Shown: positions 1 to 5,959, counted from the stretch's first letter. The stretch: DNA of 7,867 bases from 2-01-FULL-39-28 sp964436165 (GCA_964436165.1 CAYTBY010000036.1:1-7867); one strand, 5' to 3'. The notes: generated from the letters alone by a model not told the origin. Program-made: numbers and translations.

Positions 1-41
1 ATCCGACCAAAGCCGTTAATAGCAACTTTGGCTTTAGACAT
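1..41 (-). CDS. gap: Glyceraldehyde-3-phosphate dehydrogenase, N-terminal 13 codons only (cut by window edge)
   Basis: Reading the minus strand from the ATG at 41 gives MSKAKVAINGFGR, then the window ends. KVAINGFGR(IGR) is the typical first beta strand and glycine-rich NAD-binding turn of GAPDH, the glycolytic enzyme that converts glyceraldehyde 3-phosphate to 1,3-bisphosphoglycerate in the cytoplasm. The start codon lies inside the last codons of the upstream coiled-coil gene (8-base overlap, different frame), which suggests translational coupling. No Shine-Dalgarno site is visible before it. Only 13 residues are available, so the family call rests on this motif alone. Other Rossmann-fold dehydrogenases start differently, but erythrose-4-phosphate dehydrogenase, a close GAPDH relative, cannot be excluded. 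Confidence 0.72.
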   Translation of the reverse strand, partial: MSKAKVAINGFGR

Positions 42-330
42 GTTTGTGTTTTATTTGTTCAACGTCTTTTTCTAAAACTGAAACCCGTCCTTCCAAATTC
101 AAAACATCTACCATTTCTAAATTATCAACTTTCTCTTCTACGGCATCAATTTTTGCCGATAACCTTCTTTCGGTGTCTTCTATTTTAAATTCTAAGCCCT
201 TAATATCGTCCTTGGTGGCCATATTGGCGATATCATCTTTGGTAGCCATGTTTTCTTTAATATCAGCAACATTTCGGGCAATAATATTAAGCAGGTTTTC
301 TTTTGGTGTTGTTTTTCTGTTTTTAGGCAT
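34..330 (-). CDS. Small coiled-coil protein with MATKDDI repeats, function unknown
   Basis: This is a 98-residue, highly charged protein with no signal peptide or membrane segment. After a basic N-terminus (MPKNRKTTPKE) it carries two copies of a nine-residue unit, MATKDDIAN and MATKDDIKG (about residues 28-45). From about residue 46 to the end it is rich in heptad-like spacing of L, I and V with E/K pairs (RRLSAKIDAVEEKVDNLE), so an extended coiled coil is likely. Short MATKDDI/L proteins of this type are familiar from Patescibacteria and also occur in phages, and their role is unknown to me. The gene starts 10 bases after the rnhB stop and overlaps the GAPDH start, so it probably belongs to the same transcript. 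There is no Shine-Dalgarno site before the ATG. Confidence 0.75.
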   Translation of the reverse strand: MPKNRKTTPKENLLNIIARNVADIKENMATKDDIANMATKDDIKGLEFKIEDTERRLSAKIDAVEEKVDNLEMVDVLNLEGRVSVLEKDVEQIKHKHV

Positions 331-339
331 AATTCTTTG

Positions 340-366
340 ATTATAACATTTTTACTATAGGCGCAA
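340..366 (-). promoter_or_regulatory. Possible promoter ahead of the coiled-coil gene and gap
   Basis: A perfect -10 hexamer TATAAT (340-345, minus strand) lies nine bases before the ATG at 330 and includes the rnhB stop codon. A weak TTGCGC (361-366) sits upstream at a short 15-base spacing. A start from here would give a nearly leaderless message. TATAAT is common by chance in AT-rich DNA, so this is tentative. Confidence 0.25.
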
Positions 367-1054
367 AGGACTTCCTGTGTATTGCTGAAGGTCCTAATTT
401 AGTTAGCTGGGCTTGATGAAGTTTTGTTCCGTAGCCCTTGTGTTTTTCAAATCCATAACCGGGATATTTCTTGGCATATCTGGCCATCATTTTATCGCGG
501 TGAACTTTGGCAATAATAGAGGCACAAGCAATAGCAAACACCTTCCTGTCCCCTTTTACAATAGCCATTTGTTCCATATCTAATCCTTTAATTTTTGTCT
601 TACCATCAACTAGGACGATGCAACAAGTTGGAGGGGTGACCCGACTGGGGACCCCATGGGCACGGAAATTTATTGAGTACCCGTGGGGTGAGGAGGGGCA
701 GGACCCCGACAGCTTATCAACCGCTCTTTTCATTGCCTGTCTCGCGGCGTTATAGATATTCAACTTATCAATTGTTTTCGGATGACAATAAGCCACACTT
801 GTTAAACATCCGATGTTTAACAAGGAAAGAAGTTCATTTGCAAATCTTTCTCTTTGTTTAGCCGATAAGAGTTTTGAATCCCGAAGCCAGCGAAGTTTCT
901 TGTGGGCCTTTTTATAAAATTGATTAGTCGTTGCTACCGCGCAAACCACCACCGGCCCAGCCAGACAGCCCATCCCCACTTCATCGACGGCATAAATCAG
1001 CCGATAGCCTGATTTAAACAGGTTTTTTTCTAAAGTTTTACGAGGAAGTTTCAT
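341..1054 (-). CDS. rnhB: Ribonuclease HII with an in-frame insertion
   Basis: RNase HII cleaves the RNA strand of RNA-DNA hybrids and nicks at ribonucleotides embedded in DNA, using two metal ions. Counting from the ATG at 1054, the protein has 237 residues. It shows YAVDEVGMGCLAGP (catalytic D24, E25), RDSKLLSAKQRERF, LVDG (D150), then ASIIAKVHRD (D187) and GPSAIHRKSF near the C-terminus, so all four acidic metal ligands are present. The frame stays open to 1177, but the extra 41 residues are not RNase HII-like and cover an inverted repeat, so the ATG at 1054 is preferred. Two oddities: the usual GRG motif that senses the RNA-DNA junction reads GMG, and about residues 117-143 are an extra segment rich in S, P, G and C, encoded by a GC-rich palindromic element. 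Without this segment the length would be a normal 210. Confidence 0.92.
   Translation of the reverse strand: MKLPRKTLEKNLFKSGYRLIYAVDEVGMGCLAGPVVVCAVATTNQFYKKAHKKLRWLRDSKLLSAKQRERFANELLSLLNIGCLTSVAYCHPKTIDKLNIYNAARQAMKRAVDKLSGSCPSSPHGYSINFRAHGVPSRVTPPTCCIVLVDGKTKIKGLDMEQMAIVKGDRKVFAIACASIIAKVHRDKMMARYAKKYPGYGFEKHKGYGTKLHQAQLTKLGPSAIHRKSFAPIVKML
626..706 (-). repeat. GC-rich palindromic element inserted in frame in rnhB
   Basis: Between the codons for AVDKL and CIVLVDG, which are close together in ordinary RNase HII, lie about 27 extra codons. Their core is a palindrome at 652-688 with arms CCCCATGGGCAC and GTACCCGTGGGG around an AT-rich centre (GGAAATTTATTGA). It is flanked by smaller G4/C4 inversions (647-655 and 695-706). 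The segment is far more GC-rich than the surrounding gene. It looks like a small mobile palindromic repeat tolerated in a surface loop. Confidence 0.6.
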
Positions 1055-1065
1055 GGTTTTACTTG

Positions 1066-1103
1066 CCCCGTGGAAATTCAACCTATTGAATTTCTTTACG
1101 GGG
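1066..1103. repeat. Interrupted inverted repeat between rnhB and the CxxC protein gene
   Basis: The arms CCCCGT..AAATTCAA (1066-1081) and TTGAATTT..ACGGGG (1086-1103) give 6 + 8 base pairs with a 2x4 internal loop and a 4-base hairpin loop. It lies in the divergent gap between two start codons, so it could be an operator or an mRNA-leader hairpin. Its outline (C4, GTG, AAATT, TATTGA, G4) resembles the palindrome inside rnhB, so a mobile repeat is equally likely. Confidence 0.55.
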
Positions 1104-1148
1104 TTTGGTAATTTCACATTAGATACTTTACAAATTGGTGCCACAAAA

Positions 1149-1436
1149 ATGTATTGGCCAAAACCAGAAGACAACAATACTCAATCATGGTCAGAAGGAA
1201 CTATCGTGCCCGGACTAATGTGTCATGTATGCGGAACGCCAGAGAAAGTATTTCGAGGAACTTCAGAATCCTTTATTGGTATAAATAGAGTATTTAAAAC
1301 AAGTTTTCTCGCTTACTGGCAACTTTGCTCTAACTGTCACGATCAAGGATGGCAAGTCCCCAAAGAATCAAACTCGGGGCACCTGACTTATATTAATTCC
1401 GGAACAGGCGATATTAAAATCTTTAAAGCATTCTGA
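1149..1436 (+). CDS. Small putative zinc-binding protein with two CxxC motifs
   Basis: The product is 95 residues, counted from the ATG at 1149 (MYWPKPED...). It has two cysteine pairs, CHVC (25-28) and CSNC (60-63, followed by H), spaced as expected for one zinc-ribbon-like site with four cysteine ligands. There is no signal peptide or membrane segment, and I do not recognise a family. The frame is open back to 1053, but that extension runs through the inverted repeat and opposite the rnhB start, so the internal ATG is chosen. A weak GGTG lies about nine bases before it. The gene stands alone on the plus strand between two minus-strand groups and is followed directly by a terminator hairpin, so it is probably monocistronic. 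Roles such as RNA or DNA binding are possible but unsupported. Confidence 0.65.
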   Translation: MYWPKPEDNNTQSWSEGTIVPGLMCHVCGTPEKVFRGTSESFIGINRVFKTSFLAYWQLCSNCHDQGWQVPKESNSGHLTYINSGTGDIKIFKAF

Positions 1437-1448
1437 GGTCGTCCGCTC

Positions 1449-1474
1449 AGCCATACACTAACGTATGGCTTTTT
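1449..1474 (+). terminator. Rho-independent terminator of the CxxC protein gene
   Basis: An 8-bp stem (AGCCATAC / GTATGGCT) with a 6-base loop is followed by a T run (TTTT, or TTTTT counting the last stem base). It starts 13 bases after the stop codon. The T run exists only on the plus strand, although the hairpin also abuts the stop of the converging membrane-protein gene. Confidence 0.8.
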
Positions 1475-3219
1475 CATTCTTCTAAATAATACAGATAATA
1501 GCTGCCGGCCTTGAATATTAATTTAAAATTATTATCAAAAATCTTTTTGTCGGCCTTCCAGTCGTAGGTTATTGTTGGATCTATGAGAACATACTGGGCT
1601 TTGTATTTAGCCGCTATATTTTTGTTCTTCACTGGATCTAAATAAAACATTCTTAAATCGGCTTCTCTTGCTCCGTAAGACACGCCTTTTGTCCAAAGCC
1701 AGCCCGGAAAACCGACAATCGTCGGCCGGCCGGCCAACGAAGACACAATGTTCAAATGGGTTGACGAGGTAATAATTATATCTGCCGCTTCGACATTCTG
1801 TCTTATAAAATAAGCCGTCCGAATTGCATCGCGGTTAAATATCACCGGCATTTTATCAATAGGCACAAAAGCTCTCGGCAAGATATCAACGACTCCAGAG
1901 AATATAACAAAAACAAAGCTTACCGCCAGAAGCATCATTCCAATTATCTTGCGTCTTTCGATGCAACTAATAAGAAATTTAATAATTGCCGCCGATGCAA
2001 AAAAGGCGAAATAGACTAAAATTTTATTAGTATCATAGTCCCAGGGTTGAGTCCTGACTGTTTGAACAAAAGCAAAAAGTAAAACCCCAAACCACAAAAC
2101 CGGCAATCCCGATCCCCTTCTTAATGGCTTGTGTAAAAATGACAAAGCTAGGAGGGGCAAGATAAGGCCGAAGTTAACCCAAAGAAACTTTAGGTATGTT
2201 AAAAATTTATCTACAAAATTTAAATCAACTCCATCTGGGTATTTAACCGAGCCAATGGTCGGCTCAACCATCCAGCCTAGCCGAAAATTAATAAACGACT
2301 GGTTGTCAGAACTTATAGGATCGGGGCCGGATAAAATATATAGGATCTGGGGTAAAGCAATAACCCCCGCAACTACAGCCACATAAAGCAAGCTTCTGAC
2401 TAAAATCCAGTTTTTTCTTAACAGAGAAATAACAAAATAAAAACCTAGCACCAGGCAAAGAACCAAAAAGGTGTGATAGTGCCCTAAGGGCCCCAGGCCA
2501 AGAGCGATCCCGGCCAACCATCTCCATTTTTTATTTTCAAAATTTGGGTATCTCGATAAAGCATAAATCACAACCGAGAATAAAAAGAGACCGAAGAAAA
2601 AGGCTCTTTGATGAAGAAAAACGAGCGACATTGCCCCGCCCCAGCTGATGTTTTGTTCCGGATAAACAGCCTTCCACCAGCTTACGGTCGAAATATTATT
2701 ATCAACTAAATAATCAATAAATGGCCGAAAATTAAAAACATTAGGAAGTAGATGCTCTTTTATGTGCGGCCAGGCGCCAAGACCCGAACCCAACATAAAC
2801 ATAATTACTGCCAGAAGCGCCGCCCAGCGCTTGCCCAAAATATTTCTATAAGCCAGAAAGATTAATATATAACTCGCGATCAGAGCCGCCATTGTTGGTA
2901 AATGGAGAGCGATCGGCCACGAATCGGTCATTCTCATAAATATGCCGCCTAGCCAATTTATGAAAAAAGCGTATCTTATCTTTTCCCCCGTAAATAACGG
3001 TTCATTCAGGTCAAACATATCAGTAAATCCAAACTTGCTGACTTGAGTCATGTGAAAGGGTATGTCCCCATAACCGGCAATGGCTACCTTCATACTCCCA
3101 TCCGCATCAATAAAAAAGGTTTTATGAACAAGAAATAAATGAAGGGAAATAAAAAGAACTAAGATCAAATAAACAAAAAATCCATTCCGAATTAATTTTA
3201 GTAAAAATTCTTTTACCAT
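1474..3219 (-). CDS. Multi-pass membrane protein, GT-C glycosyltransferase-like
   Basis: This is a 581-residue integral membrane protein. Hydrophobic segments are visible at about 13-31, 105-125, 132-150, 197-221, 234-267 (probably two), 270-296, 343-362, 372-388, 399-420 and 425-446, so about 11-12 membrane spans. The first loop carries acidic residues (FIDADG at 37-41 and GYGDIPFH at 49-56), the usual place of the catalytic or metal-binding aspartates in GT-C lipid-phosphate-sugar transferases. QPWDYDTNK (391-399) and a soluble C-terminal part with SSLAGRPTIVGFPGWLW (493-509) match a broad family of bacterial GT39-like membrane proteins as I remember it. Substrate and product are unknown, and cell-surface glycan or protein glycosylation is an inference. 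Its ATG overlaps the stop of the methyltransferase gene (ATGGTAA), so translation is probably coupled. No Shine-Dalgarno site is visible. Confidence 0.7.
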   Translation of the reverse strand: MVKEFLLKLIRNGFFVYLILVLFISLHLFLVHKTFFIDADGSMKVAIAGYGDIPFHMTQVSKFGFTDMFDLNEPLFTGEKIRYAFFINWLGGIFMRMTDSWPIALHLPTMAALIASYILIFLAYRNILGKRWAALLAVIMFMLGSGLGAWPHIKEHLLPNVFNFRPFIDYLVDNNISTVSWWKAVYPEQNISWGGAMSLVFLHQRAFFFGLFLFSVVIYALSRYPNFENKKWRWLAGIALGLGPLGHYHTFLVLCLVLGFYFVISLLRKNWILVRSLLYVAVVAGVIALPQILYILSGPDPISSDNQSFINFRLGWMVEPTIGSVKYPDGVDLNFVDKFLTYLKFLWVNFGLILPLLALSFLHKPLRRGSGLPVLWFGVLLFAFVQTVRTQPWDYDTNKILVYFAFFASAAIIKFLISCIERRKIIGMMLLAVSFVFVIFSGVVDILPRAFVPIDKMPVIFNRDAIRTAYFIRQNVEAADIIITSSTHLNIVSSLAGRPTIVGFPGWLWTKGVSYGAREADLRMFYLDPVKNKNIAAKYKAQYVLIDPTITYDWKADKKIFDNNFKLIFKAGSYYLYYLEE

Positions 3220-3797
3220 TTGCGGTTAATCAATTGGTACAGCGCTATACCCGTTGCGACGCTCACATTCAGCGACTCTTTCTTACCATACATGGGTATA
3301 TGAACAATTCTATCACAATATTTTAAAATCTTCGGACTCAATCCTCTGACTTCGTTGCCCACCACAAGAGCAATTTTTTTATTCTTTGGCGGTTTGTATT
3401 TGAAAATATTTTTCTGCTGAATTTTTAGTTTGCTTGCGGTGAGCTTGTCGAACCGCTCTAGTCCGATAACTTTGATTTTTGTCCGTCGGCTGATGGATTG
3501 ATTTTTTAATTCAAGCAAACATTTCCATGTTTGCTTGCGGTATTCCCAAGGAACCCATTTTTCGGCGCCTAATGCGGTTTTCGATATTTTATCACTAAAT
3601 TTCCCATTTTTTGATATTGTATTTATAATACGATCGTGATATAAATACAATCCTTTATTTTCTAACTTCGGAACTGGCGTAATGCCACAAAGATATATTT
3701 TGGTTACCCCCGCCCCATCTGCCGTACGAAAAATCGAACCGACATTTTCCCGGCTCCGAATATTGTCTAAAATTAAATAGATATTTGGCTTGGCCAT
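3213..3797 (-). CDS. SpoU/TrmH-family RNA 2'-O-methyltransferase
   Basis: This predicted SAM-dependent RNA ribose methyltransferase has a trefoil-knot SPOUT fold. Counted from the ATG at 3797 it has 194 residues. It shows the three family motifs: NIRSRENVGSIFRTADG (12-28, with the conserved N and R), IALVVGNEVRGLS (142-154) and IPMYGKKESLNVSVATGIAL (167-186). The open frame continues to 3905, but that extension overlaps the divergent SIMPL gene and its promoter, so the ATG at 3797 is preferred. The target (tRNA or rRNA) cannot be told from sequence. The N-terminal substrate-binding extension of TrmH/RlmB-type enzymes is absent. Residues RFDKLTA (115-121) come from a small palindromic repeat inside the gene. 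Downstream, the gene overlaps the membrane protein start. The message probably has almost no leader. Confidence 0.9.
   Translation of the reverse strand: MAKPNIYLILDNIRSRENVGSIFRTADGAGVTKIYLCGITPVPKLENKGLYLYHDRIINTISKNGKFSDKISKTALGAEKWVPWEYRKQTWKCLLELKNQSISRRTKIKVIGLERFDKLTASKLKIQQKNIFKYKPPKNKKIALVVGNEVRGLSPKILKYCDRIVHIPMYGKKESLNVSVATGIALYQLINRKW
3436..3456. repeat. TCGA-type palindrome inside the methyltransferase gene
   Basis: Arms GCGGT and ACCGC flank GAGCTTGTCGA. On the gene strand it reads GGTTCGACAAGCTCACC, a widespread small palindromic element. Related copies in this window are at 4656-4674, 5991-6013, 6379-6402 and 7139-7170. It is read in frame as RFDKLTA, between the KTALGAEKWVPW region and motif II. 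Confidence 0.6.
3512..3537. repeat. Perfect 11-bp inverted repeat inside the methyltransferase gene
   Basis: CAAGCAAACAT (3512-3522) and ATGTTTGCTTG (3527-3537) are separated by 4 bases and encode KQTWKCLL. The right arm plus CGGT (GTTTGCTTGCGGT) recurs at 3428-3440, directly beside the TCGA palindrome. Confidence 0.55.
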
Positions 3798-3821
3798 ATA
3801 AAATGCTATAATAATACTACT
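3785..3821 (+). promoter_or_regulatory. Divergent promoter region with a nearly leaderless SIMPL start
   Basis: Only 24 bases separate the two divergent start codons (3797 minus, 3822 plus). On the plus strand, TTGGCT (3785-3790), a 16-base spacer and a perfect TATAAT (3807-3812) would start transcription within a few bases of the ATG at 3822. The minus strand offers TATTAT/TATAGC hexamers in the same gap for the methyltransferase. Neither gene has a Shine-Dalgarno site, in keeping with leaderless messages. Confidence 0.5.
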
Positions 3822-4613
3822 ATGAATAATTACAAATATCTCATCTGGGCAGGAACAGGAGTCTTGGTCGTACTTACCGTTTTTTTGATAGTGATGATAG
3901 ATCACGTCTCGAATACGGCCATAAATACCAATACCATATCTTTCGACGGAGAGGGAAGAATTTTTGTTAAACCCGATATAGCCGTGGTCAGTTTTTCAAT
4001 TCTGACCGAAGCAGCCACTTCCAAAAAAGCTCAAGATGATAATTCAGTAAGATCGAAAAGGGTGGTTGATTTTTTGAAAAGCCAAGGAATAGATGATAAA
4101 GACATCAAAACTACCGGATATAATGTCTATCCTCAATACAGCTATCCAAAACCATGCCCACTAGTAGCTCCGGGCTCCTCGGCCCCACTGCCACCAGATT
4201 ATTCTTATTGCGGAGATGACACTCAAAAAATCTCCGGCTATCAGGTCAGCCAATCATTTGAAGTTAAGGTTCGCGATCTGGAAAAAGTAAGCGCCGTTTT
4301 AGATGGACTTATTACGGCTGGAGCAAATCAGGTAAATAACCTTGGCCTTCAGGTTGACGATGTTGAAAAAGTAAAAAATGAGGCACGCGAACTAGCAATT
4401 AAAAACGCAAAAGAAAAAGCCGATACCTTGAAGAAACAGATCGGGATTCGACTCGGAAAAATAGTTAACTATTCCGAAGGCGGCGGGGGTTATCCGATCT
4501 ATATGCTCAAAGCTGAAGCTGACGGCCGAGGCGGAGGCGTCTCCGGCCCATCAGTCCCAGCGGGCGAAAATGAGATAGTGGTCAATGCGACAATTACGTA
4601 TCAGATTAAATAG
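3822..4613 (+). CDS. SIMPL (DUF541, YggE-like) domain protein with N-terminal membrane anchor
   Basis: The product has 263 residues. One hydrophobic segment (about 6-26) acts as an anchor or uncleaved signal. The rest should lie outside the membrane and forms a SIMPL domain: ISFDGEGRIFVKPDIAVVSF (39-58), KSKGI/DIKTTGYNVYPQY-type strand pairs, and a C-terminal helix rich in A, K and E (NEARELAIKNAKEKADTLKKQIGIRLGKI) followed by VVNATITYQIK. SIMPL proteins assemble into rings in the cell envelope. YggE has been linked to oxidative-stress tolerance in E. coli, but the biochemical role is unsettled. An insert with P, S and two cysteines (about 112 and 131) could be held by a disulfide. The gene is alone on the plus strand, has a nearly leaderless promoter and ends in a strong terminator. 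Confidence 0.9.
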   Translation: MNNYKYLIWAGTGVLVVLTVFLIVMIDHVSNTAINTNTISFDGEGRIFVKPDIAVVSFSILTEAATSKKAQDDNSVRSKRVVDFLKSQGIDDKDIKTTGYNVYPQYSYPKPCPLVAPGSSAPLPPDYSYCGDDTQKISGYQVSQSFEVKVRDLEKVSAVLDGLITAGANQVNNLGLQVDDVEKVKNEARELAIKNAKEKADTLKKQIGIRLGKIVNYSEGGGGYPIYMLKAEADGRGGGVSGPSVPAGENEIVVNATITYQIK

Positions 4614-4640
4614 TAAATAGTAATTTATAACTGGTAATCA

Positions 4641-4687
4641 AAAAGCGGCCGTTTACCCTGAGTTTATCGAAGGGAGAGGCCGCTTTT
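4641..4687. terminator. Bidirectional terminator between converging genes
   Basis: A 10-bp stem, AAAAGCGGCC (4641-4650) and GGCCGCTTTT (4678-4687), has A runs on one side and T runs on the other, so it can stop transcription from both directions. The loop contains a TCGA-type palindrome (CCCT..AGGG, 4656-4674). The stop codon of the minus-strand gene lies in the right arm. Confidence 0.82.
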
Positions 4688-5171
4688 ATTCTTCTACAAA
4701 TTTAAACTTATATCTTTGCTCAATAAATCTTAAGTCTGAACCTGTAATTTTACCAACAAATCTAAATTTAGGTCGCCAAAATCGATAGGCCTCAAACCAT
4801 TTTCTTGATTGTTCATAAAAATAGGGTCTGTTATTTTGGCCATCTCCAAAATACATGATAAATAAGGGGACTTCGCCCAACATCAAGTCTACTCTTTTTT
4901 CTACTTCAAGTTGATCTAATGATCCCAAGATCTGATATTGCTCTTCTGATATCGGTTCAAAATAAACAATTACTATCCTATCATCATTGCCATCTTGATA
5001 AGATGCGCCCAGGACATAAGACACCTTTCCCTTATACAAAACATCCTGGAAATCCCATTCACTTAATTCCCATTTTGTATAATCAGGTAATGTAAGGCCT
5101 TTTTCTTGGGCAAAAGTATTTGTTGCAGACAGCAAAAAGAATGAGAGCAAAATTGCTGTTATTCTGGACAT
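4686..5171 (-). CDS. Secreted protein with signal peptide, function unknown
   Basis: The product has 161 residues. The N-terminus is a classical Sec signal peptide: MSR, a hydrophobic core (ITAILLSFFLLSATN) and a likely cut after TFA (residue 21). The mature part is about 140 residues, rich in aromatic residues (many Y, W and F), with no cysteine and no family I recognise. It contains KWFEAYRFWRPKFRF and a C-terminal RFIEQRYKFKFVEE. The start is supported by a good Shine-Dalgarno site (AGAGGA, seven bases before the ATG) and a promoter upstream. It is the last gene of the three-gene cassette, but it has its own promoter after a small terminator. Its stop codon sits in the shared terminator with the SIMPL gene. 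Confidence 0.78.
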   Translation of the reverse strand: MSRITAILLSFFLLSATNTFAQEKGLTLPDYTKWELSEWDFQDVLYKGKVSYVLGASYQDGNDDRIVIVYFEPISEEQYQILGSLDQLEVEKRVDLMLGEVPLFIMYFGDGQNNRPYFYEQSRKWFEAYRFWRPKFRFVGKITGSDLRFIEQRYKFKFVEE

Positions 5172-5206
5172 TCTATCCTCTTTTCAATGAGCTTAAATGT
5201 TCTGGT

Positions 5207-5235
5207 AATATAGCAAAAATATAATAGGAAATCAA
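5207..5235 (-). promoter_or_regulatory. Sigma70-type promoter of the secreted protein gene
   Basis: On the minus strand TTGATT (5230-5235), a 17-base spacer and TATATT (5207-5212) lie about 35 bases before the ATG at 5171. Spacing and both hexamers are close to consensus. Confidence 0.6.
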
Positions 5236-5237
5236 AG

Positions 5238-5255
5238 AGCGCCTGAGGAGGCGCT
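5238..5255 (-). terminator. Small hairpin after the lipoprotein gene, probable terminator
   Basis: A 7-bp GC-rich stem (AGCGCCT / AGGCGCT) with a 4-base loop begins directly at the lipoprotein stop codon. On the minus strand it is followed by CTTTGATTT, an imperfect T run, so termination may be partial. It overlaps the -35 region side of the next promoter. Confidence 0.55.
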
Positions 5256-5636
5256 TCAGTTTATGTAGATAAGAGCTGAAACCCTATGTACATTATTATC
5301 CGCATAAACTTCTAACTCAATTACTCTTTCTGGAAGAGGTTTTGGGTTCTGTCCCTTCCGAAGAGTATATCTAAAACTATCAGTACCTATCCGCTCAATA
5401 TCTCCATAAGCATCGGGGTCGCAGTCAAAATAACAAACAGATGGCCCCGGGTAAAATCTTGCGAATACTCGGAAATCGCTTCCATTTAGGCCGGAAACAT
5501 TAAAAGTCTCAAATTGGCCAACGCTTATTAGATGAGCAAACTCTGGATGAATCATCAGGTTACTTGGGCCGACAGGGTTGTCGCAACCTACTGACAAAAA
5601 AACTAAAAACTGGATTAGGACAAGGACTTTCTTCAT
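5256..5636 (-). CDS. Small lipoprotein, function unknown
   Basis: The product has 126 residues. MKK plus a hydrophobic stretch ends in LSVGC, a lipobox with the modified cysteine at residue 18, so the mature protein should be lipid-anchored on the outer face of the membrane. The sequence after it (CDNPVGPS) is a style often seen at the start of lipoproteins. The mature part of about 108 residues looks beta-rich and may be an Ig-like sandwich. It has a CYFDCDPD segment, with two cysteines and acidic residues, that might bind metal or form a disulfide. These last points are inference. A strong Shine-Dalgarno site (AAGGAG, eight bases before the ATG) fixes the start. It is 21 bases downstream of the coiled-coil membrane gene and likely co-transcribed with it. 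Confidence 0.78.
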   Translation of the reverse strand: MKKVLVLIQFLVFLSVGCDNPVGPSNLMIHPEFAHLISVGQFETFNVSGLNGSDFRVFARFYPGPSVCYFDCDPDAYGDIERIGTDSFRYTLRKGQNPKPLPERVIELEVYADNNVHRVSALIYIN

Positions 5637-5657
5637 TTCTTGCTCTCCTTTTTGTCT

Positions 5658-5924
5658 TTATAGTTTTCCGGATTTCAGGCTAACGACTCTCATCTTACCG
5701 CATCCACGAAGCAGTATATTCTGCGAATCAACCAAACGCTTAAGACGCCTATTCTCATCCTCAAGATTTTTTAAGTATTCAGAAGAAGTTACACTCGGCG
5801 GTGGTATGGGAGGTGAGTTTCTAATAATCCTACCTATCAATTTAGGGTTGCTAATCATTATAACAGCCGCAAGCACAACGACACTCACGCCAATGATCTC
5901 AAAACAAAGCCTCAGTTTGCTCAT
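5658..5924 (-). CDS. Small single-pass membrane protein with coiled coil, function unknown
   Basis: The product has 88 residues from the third of three consecutive ATGs (5924), chosen because AGAAGG then lies six bases upstream. The first ATG at 5930 directly abuts that site and would give 90 residues. One membrane segment (about residues 8-26, IIGVSVVVLAAVIMI) is followed by a basic stretch, a proline-rich linker (PPIPPPS) and a short coiled coil (EYLKNLEDENRRLKRLV). The build recalls small FtsL/FtsB-like or spanin-like proteins, but there is no sequence motif to support either. It is the first gene of a two-gene unit with the lipoprotein and is preceded by a good promoter. Confidence 0.68.
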   Translation of the reverse strand: MSKLRLCFEIIGVSVVVLAAVIMISNPKLIGRIIRNSPPIPPPSVTSSEYLKNLEDENRRLKRLVDSQNILLRGCGKMRVVSLKSGKL

Positions 5925-5959
5925 CATCATCCTTCTAAAATTTTAAATATCTGACGATA

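Noticed and set aside
44..340. Plus-strand frame of 98 codons opposite the coiled-coil gene
   Set aside because: It mirrors the minus-strand gene, which is favoured by its MATKDDI repeats, coiled-coil pattern and tight spacing with its neighbours.
507..861. Plus-strand frames opposite rnhB
   Set aside because: They are antisense to a gene with intact catalytic motifs, and the translations have no domain features.
2129..2527. Short frames within the membrane protein gene on both strands
   Set aside because: They are shadows of a 581-codon gene with a consistent membrane-segment pattern.
5578..5946. Plus-strand frame of 122 codons opposite the small membrane protein and lipoprotein genes
   Set aside because: The minus-strand genes have strong Shine-Dalgarno sites, a lipobox and a promoter, and the plus frame has none of these.
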